Positions 61,775 to 64,000 of a DNA stretch of 64,000 bases are shown one piece after another. Location: positions 62,001-126,000 of the forward strand of contig PLXE01000120.1 of NCBI GenBank assembly GCA_003151335.1, given 5' to 3'. Under the pieces are notes generated by a model. That model was not told the DNA's origin. It saw nothing but the letters and a program-made list of their open reading frames with translations, and ran no database searches. The DNA comes from Acidobacteriaceae bacterium. GTDB taxonomy: Bacteria; Acidobacteriota; Terriglobia; Terriglobales; Acidobacteriaceae. The translations under genes and the position numbers were made by a program. Each line of letters begins with the position of its first letter. Positions within the stretch are counted from its first letter, which is position 1.

Positions 61775-63214
61775 ATGAGTGTGACTATGGACAAGAAGTT
61801 CTTTTTCGACCGCTACGGACTGGCGCAAGCCGATGTGGAACGCTATCTCTCTGCGGCGCTCTCCGCGGGCGGCGACTTCGCCGACCTCTATTTCGAATAC
61901 CAAACCTCCACCTCGGTTTCGCTTGACGAGAGCATGGTGAAGTCGGCCACGCAAGGCATTTCGGCGGGATGCGGGGTGCGGGTGTTGTCGGGGGAGCGCA
62001 CGGGCTACGCCTACACCGACGACCTCTCGCCGGAGCGGCTGCTGCACGCCGCCCGCACTGCGGCGCTTATCGCCAGTGGTCCAGCGAAGCAGCCTGTGGT
62101 GGGCCTGACCAACAAGCCCGCGCACAATCTTTATCCGGTGCCGCTGCCCTCCGTGGAAGCCGAGGTGCTGGCCAAGGTTGACTTGGTGCAACGTGCCGAT
62201 AAAGCGGCGCGCGCCTACGATCCGCGCATTCATGAAGTACGCGTGAGCTACGCCGACGAGCTGCGCCACATTCTGGTAATTGGTTCCGACGGCAGCTTCG
62301 CTGAGGATGCCCAGCCCATGGCGCGCATGAGTGTCTTCTGCATCGCCAAGGACGAAATTGCTGGCTCGGCGCGTGGCACGGCTGGTGGCGGCGGCCGCGT
62401 GGCGCTGGAATATTTCCAAGGGGACGCGTCGCCCGAGCATTTCGCCAAAGAAGCGGCGCGGCAGGCCATCATTCAGCTGGATGCGCGCGAGGCGCCGGCT
62501 GGCGAAATGGAAGTGGTGCTCGGCCCGGGATGGCCGGGGATCCTGTTGCACGAAGCTATCGGACACGGCCTCGAAGCCGACTTCAATCGCAAGAAGACTT
62601 CTGCGTTCTCCGGCATGCTGGGTCGGCGCGTCGCCAGCGATAAATGCACCGTCGTGGACAACGGCACCATGCCCGGCCGCCGCGGCTCGCTCAACGTGGA
62701 CGACGAAGGCAATCCGACCGAAAACACGATCCTCATCGAGAACGGCATCCTCAAGGGCTATCTCTCCGACAAGTTGTCGTCGCGCCTGATGGGCATTCCC
62801 AACACCGGCAATGGCCGTCGCGAGAGCTATCAGCACATTCCCATGCCGCGCATGACCAACACCTACATGCTGGCCGGGCAGGACTCGCCGGAAGACATCA
62901 TCAAGTCGGTGAAGTACGGTATTTACGCGGCGAACTTCGGCGGCGGGCAGGTGGACATCACCAACGGCAAGTTTGTTTTCTCCGCCTCGGAAGCTTACCT
63001 GATCGAGAACGGCATCATTACTTCGCCGCTGAAAAACGCGACGCTCATCGGCAACGGACCGGATGTGCTGACCAAGGTCTCGATGGTCGGCAGCGATCTG
63101 CAACTCGACGAGGGGGTTGGCACCTGCGGCAAGGATGGACAGTCGGTGCCAGTCGGGGTGGGAATCCCAACGCTGAAGGTGGACCGGCTGACCGTCGGCG
63201 GAACGGGCGGATAA
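61775..63214 (+). CDS. tldD: Metalloprotease TldD
   Basis: A 479-residue zinc protease: HEAIGHGLEADF (HExxxH zinc motif), FNRKKTSAFSG, RRGSLNVDDEGNPTENTILIENG and C-terminal GVGTCGKDGQSVPVG. TldD works as a heterodimer with TldE (next gene), degrading or maturing small peptides. ATG 61775; the ORF track extends antisense to the upstream gene and is rejected. Confidence 0.95.
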   Translation: MSVTMDKKFFFDRYGLAQADVERYLSAALSAGGDFADLYFEYQTSTSVSLDESMVKSATQGISAGCGVRVLSGERTGYAYTDDLSPERLLHAARTAALIASGPAKQPVVGLTNKPAHNLYPVPLPSVEAEVLAKVDLVQRADKAARAYDPRIHEVRVSYADELRHILVIGSDGSFAEDAQPMARMSVFCIAKDEIAGSARGTAGGGGRVALEYFQGDASPEHFAKEAARQAIIQLDAREAPAGEMEVVLGPGWPGILLHEAIGHGLEADFNRKKTSAFSGMLGRRVASDKCTVVDNGTMPGRRGSLNVDDEGNPTENTILIENGILKGYLSDKLSSRLMGIPNTGNGRRESYQHIPMPRMTNTYMLAGQDSPEDIIKSVKYGIYAANFGGGQVDITNGKFVFSASEAYLIENGIITSPLKNATLIGNGPDVLTKVSMVGSDLQLDEGVGTCGKDGQSVPVGVGIPTLKVDRLTVGGTGG

Positions 63215-63248
63215 CACAAAAGCAGGCCACTCGATTAGCTCTTTGTTT

Positions 63249-63288
63249 TTGTCATCACGAGCGGCTTCCGCGAGGGATCTGCTTTTTT
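63249..63288. repeat. Half copy of the GTCATCACGAG element
   Basis: GTCATCACGAGCGGCTTCCG followed by CGAGGGATCTGCTTTTTT; same as the left half of the palindromic element at 33465-33559. Confidence 0.55.
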
Positions 63289-63316
63289 CGGTTTTCAATG
63301 GCCTCCTCGGTCGCCT

Positions 63317-63332
63317 GTACCACATTGTGACA
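63317..63332. repeat. Dispersed CCCACATTGTCAGACA-type motif before tldE
   Basis: GTACCACATTGTGACA, about 25 bases before the tldE start; related to the in-frame copies in the coxL-like gene and imuB. Confidence 0.35.
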
Positions 63333-63355
63333 CTCTGACAACATAGGACTAATTC

Positions 63356-64000
63356 ATGACCGTTTCTGCTCAAGAACGCCCCGGCGCCGCACAAACCGCG
63401 TCGACCGATCTGAAGGAAATTGCCGCCGACGTGGTCCGCCGCGCCATGCAGGGCGGAGCTAGCGCCGCCGAAGCTGTCGCCATGGACGGCAGCGAATTCT
63501 CCACCGTCGTGCGTCTCGGCGAAGTGGAGACGCTGAAGGAATCCGGCTCCAAGGCCATCGGGGTCCGTGTCTTTTTCGGACAGCGCGCTGCCAGCACCTA
63601 CTCCAGCGACCTCACTTCGGAAGGAGTGCAGCAGTTGGTGGATTCGGCGCTGGCCTTGGCGAAGGTCACCAGCGAAGATCCATTCGCCGGTATTCCCGAG
63701 CCGGCGCAACTGGGCAAACTTGAAGGCGACCTCGACCTCTATCACAACGACGTCTATTCGCTTTCCACCGCCGATCGCATCGACTACGCGCGCCGCGCCG
63801 AGAAAGCGGCACTCGACGCCGACCCGCGCATCATCAACTCCGAAGGCGGTACCTTCGACGCCGCCATCGGCTACAAGGTGCTGGCCAATTCGCACGGATT
63901 CGTCGGCGACTACCAGCGCTCCTATTGCTCGGTTTCGGCGGTGCCCATCGCGCAGGTGGAAGGTTCGTCGATGCAGCGCGACTACTGGTATTCGGTCGCA
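63356..64000 (+). CDS. tldE: TldE/PmbA-family protein (3' end beyond window)
   Basis: The first 215 residues of the TldD partner: DLKEIAADVVRRAMQGGASAAEAVAMDGSEFSTVVRLGEVETL, ESGSKAIGVRVFFGQRAASTYSSDLTSEG. TldE lacks the metal site and shapes the TldD-TldE channel. It starts at ATG 63356, about 140 bases after tldD, and runs off the window; it is missing from the ORF track because it has no stop here. Confidence 0.93.
   Translation, partial: MTVSAQERPGAAQTASTDLKEIAADVVRRAMQGGASAAEAVAMDGSEFSTVVRLGEVETLKESGSKAIGVRVFFGQRAASTYSSDLTSEGVQQLVDSALALAKVTSEDPFAGIPEPAQLGKLEGDLDLYHNDVYSLSTADRIDYARRAEKAALDADPRIINSEGGTFDAAIGYKVLANSHGFVGDYQRSYCSVSAVPIAQVEGSSMQRDYWYSVA

Noticed and set aside
61742-63895. 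717-residue minus-strand ORF
   Set aside because: Exact antisense of tldD and tldE; composition is His/Arg/Val-rich as expected for a GC-rich shadow frame, and both sense genes have full family motifs.

Overview
The window is a GC-rich (about 60% by eye), densely coded bacterial chromosome segment, cut inside a lon gene at the left edge and inside a tldE/pmbA gene at the right edge. The mix of genes (hopanoid HpnJ, GloVer-repeat secreted protein, PEP-CTERM protein, ImuA-ImuB-DnaE2, a FliA/FlgM pair without flagellar genes nearby) and the many short palindromic and heptanucleotide intergenic repeats fit a member of the Acidobacteriota (Terriglobia/Koribacter-like). That assignment is inference; no rRNA gene is present to confirm it.

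Layout. 1-2.3 kb: Lon protease and the ribosome-assembly GTPase EngB. 2.3-9.5 kb, minus strand: an amidohydrolase, a three-subunit molybdenum hydroxylase whose FAD subunit carries the extra four-cysteine loop of 4-hydroxybenzoyl-CoA reductase, a rhodanese, an enoyl-CoA (possibly dienoyl-CoA) hydratase and a TetR regulator; together they look like an aromatic acyl-CoA catabolic locus. 9.8-10.6 kb: RsbW-like kinase and STAS antagonist. 10.8-13.4 kb: MFS transporter, secreted hypothetical, QueF. 13.6-19.6 kb: HlyD/TPR/TolC export operon, HpnJ, exported methyltransferase. 20.2-23.3 kb: response regulator with a very small histidine kinase, then sigma-28 (fliA) and its anti-sigma factor (flgM), the latter behind a near-perfect sigma-28 promoter. 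23.4-33.3 kb: cupin, beta-propeller lipoprotein, homocysteine methyltransferase/MTHFR fusion, XseB, a degenerate receiver, VapBC, class-III aminotransferase, AbiU2-like protein, PolX.

33.4-34.2 kb holds two small mobile-looking elements: a 95-bp palindromic element and a 571-bp unit with 21-bp terminal inverted repeats, an 8-bp target duplication and one unknown cargo gene with its own promoter and SD (a mobile insertion cassette). 34.3-39.8 kb: cold-shock protein, NUDIX hydrolase, DUF2520 protein, S10 peptidase, GloVer-repeat protein and tRNA-Glu(CUC), with a 23-bp copy of the tRNA anticodon region on the far side of the GloVer gene. 40.1-46.6 kb: the mutagenic translesion set imuA-imuB-dnaE2, interspersed with REP-like hairpins and heptad repeats. 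46.6-51.6 kb: 3-hydroxyacyl-CoA dehydrogenase, small protein, MalQ, PpiD-like chaperone. 51.8-57.0 kb: radical SAM/SPASM protein, DHH phosphoesterase, a candidate small RNA with promoter and terminator, DUF5996, a ZnF-UBP protein and a PEP-CTERM protein. 57.3-64 kb: thiolase, patatin, a putative PD-(D/E)XK nuclease, TldD and TldE.

The most notable items are the 571-bp cassette, the candidate small RNA at about 54.2 kb, the self-regulated flgM, the HcrB-type reductase locus, and several dispersed repeat families, one of which (CTGACTA heptads) sits directly before two unrelated start codons and another of which encodes a PT(L/M)SD peptide inside two unrelated enzymes.
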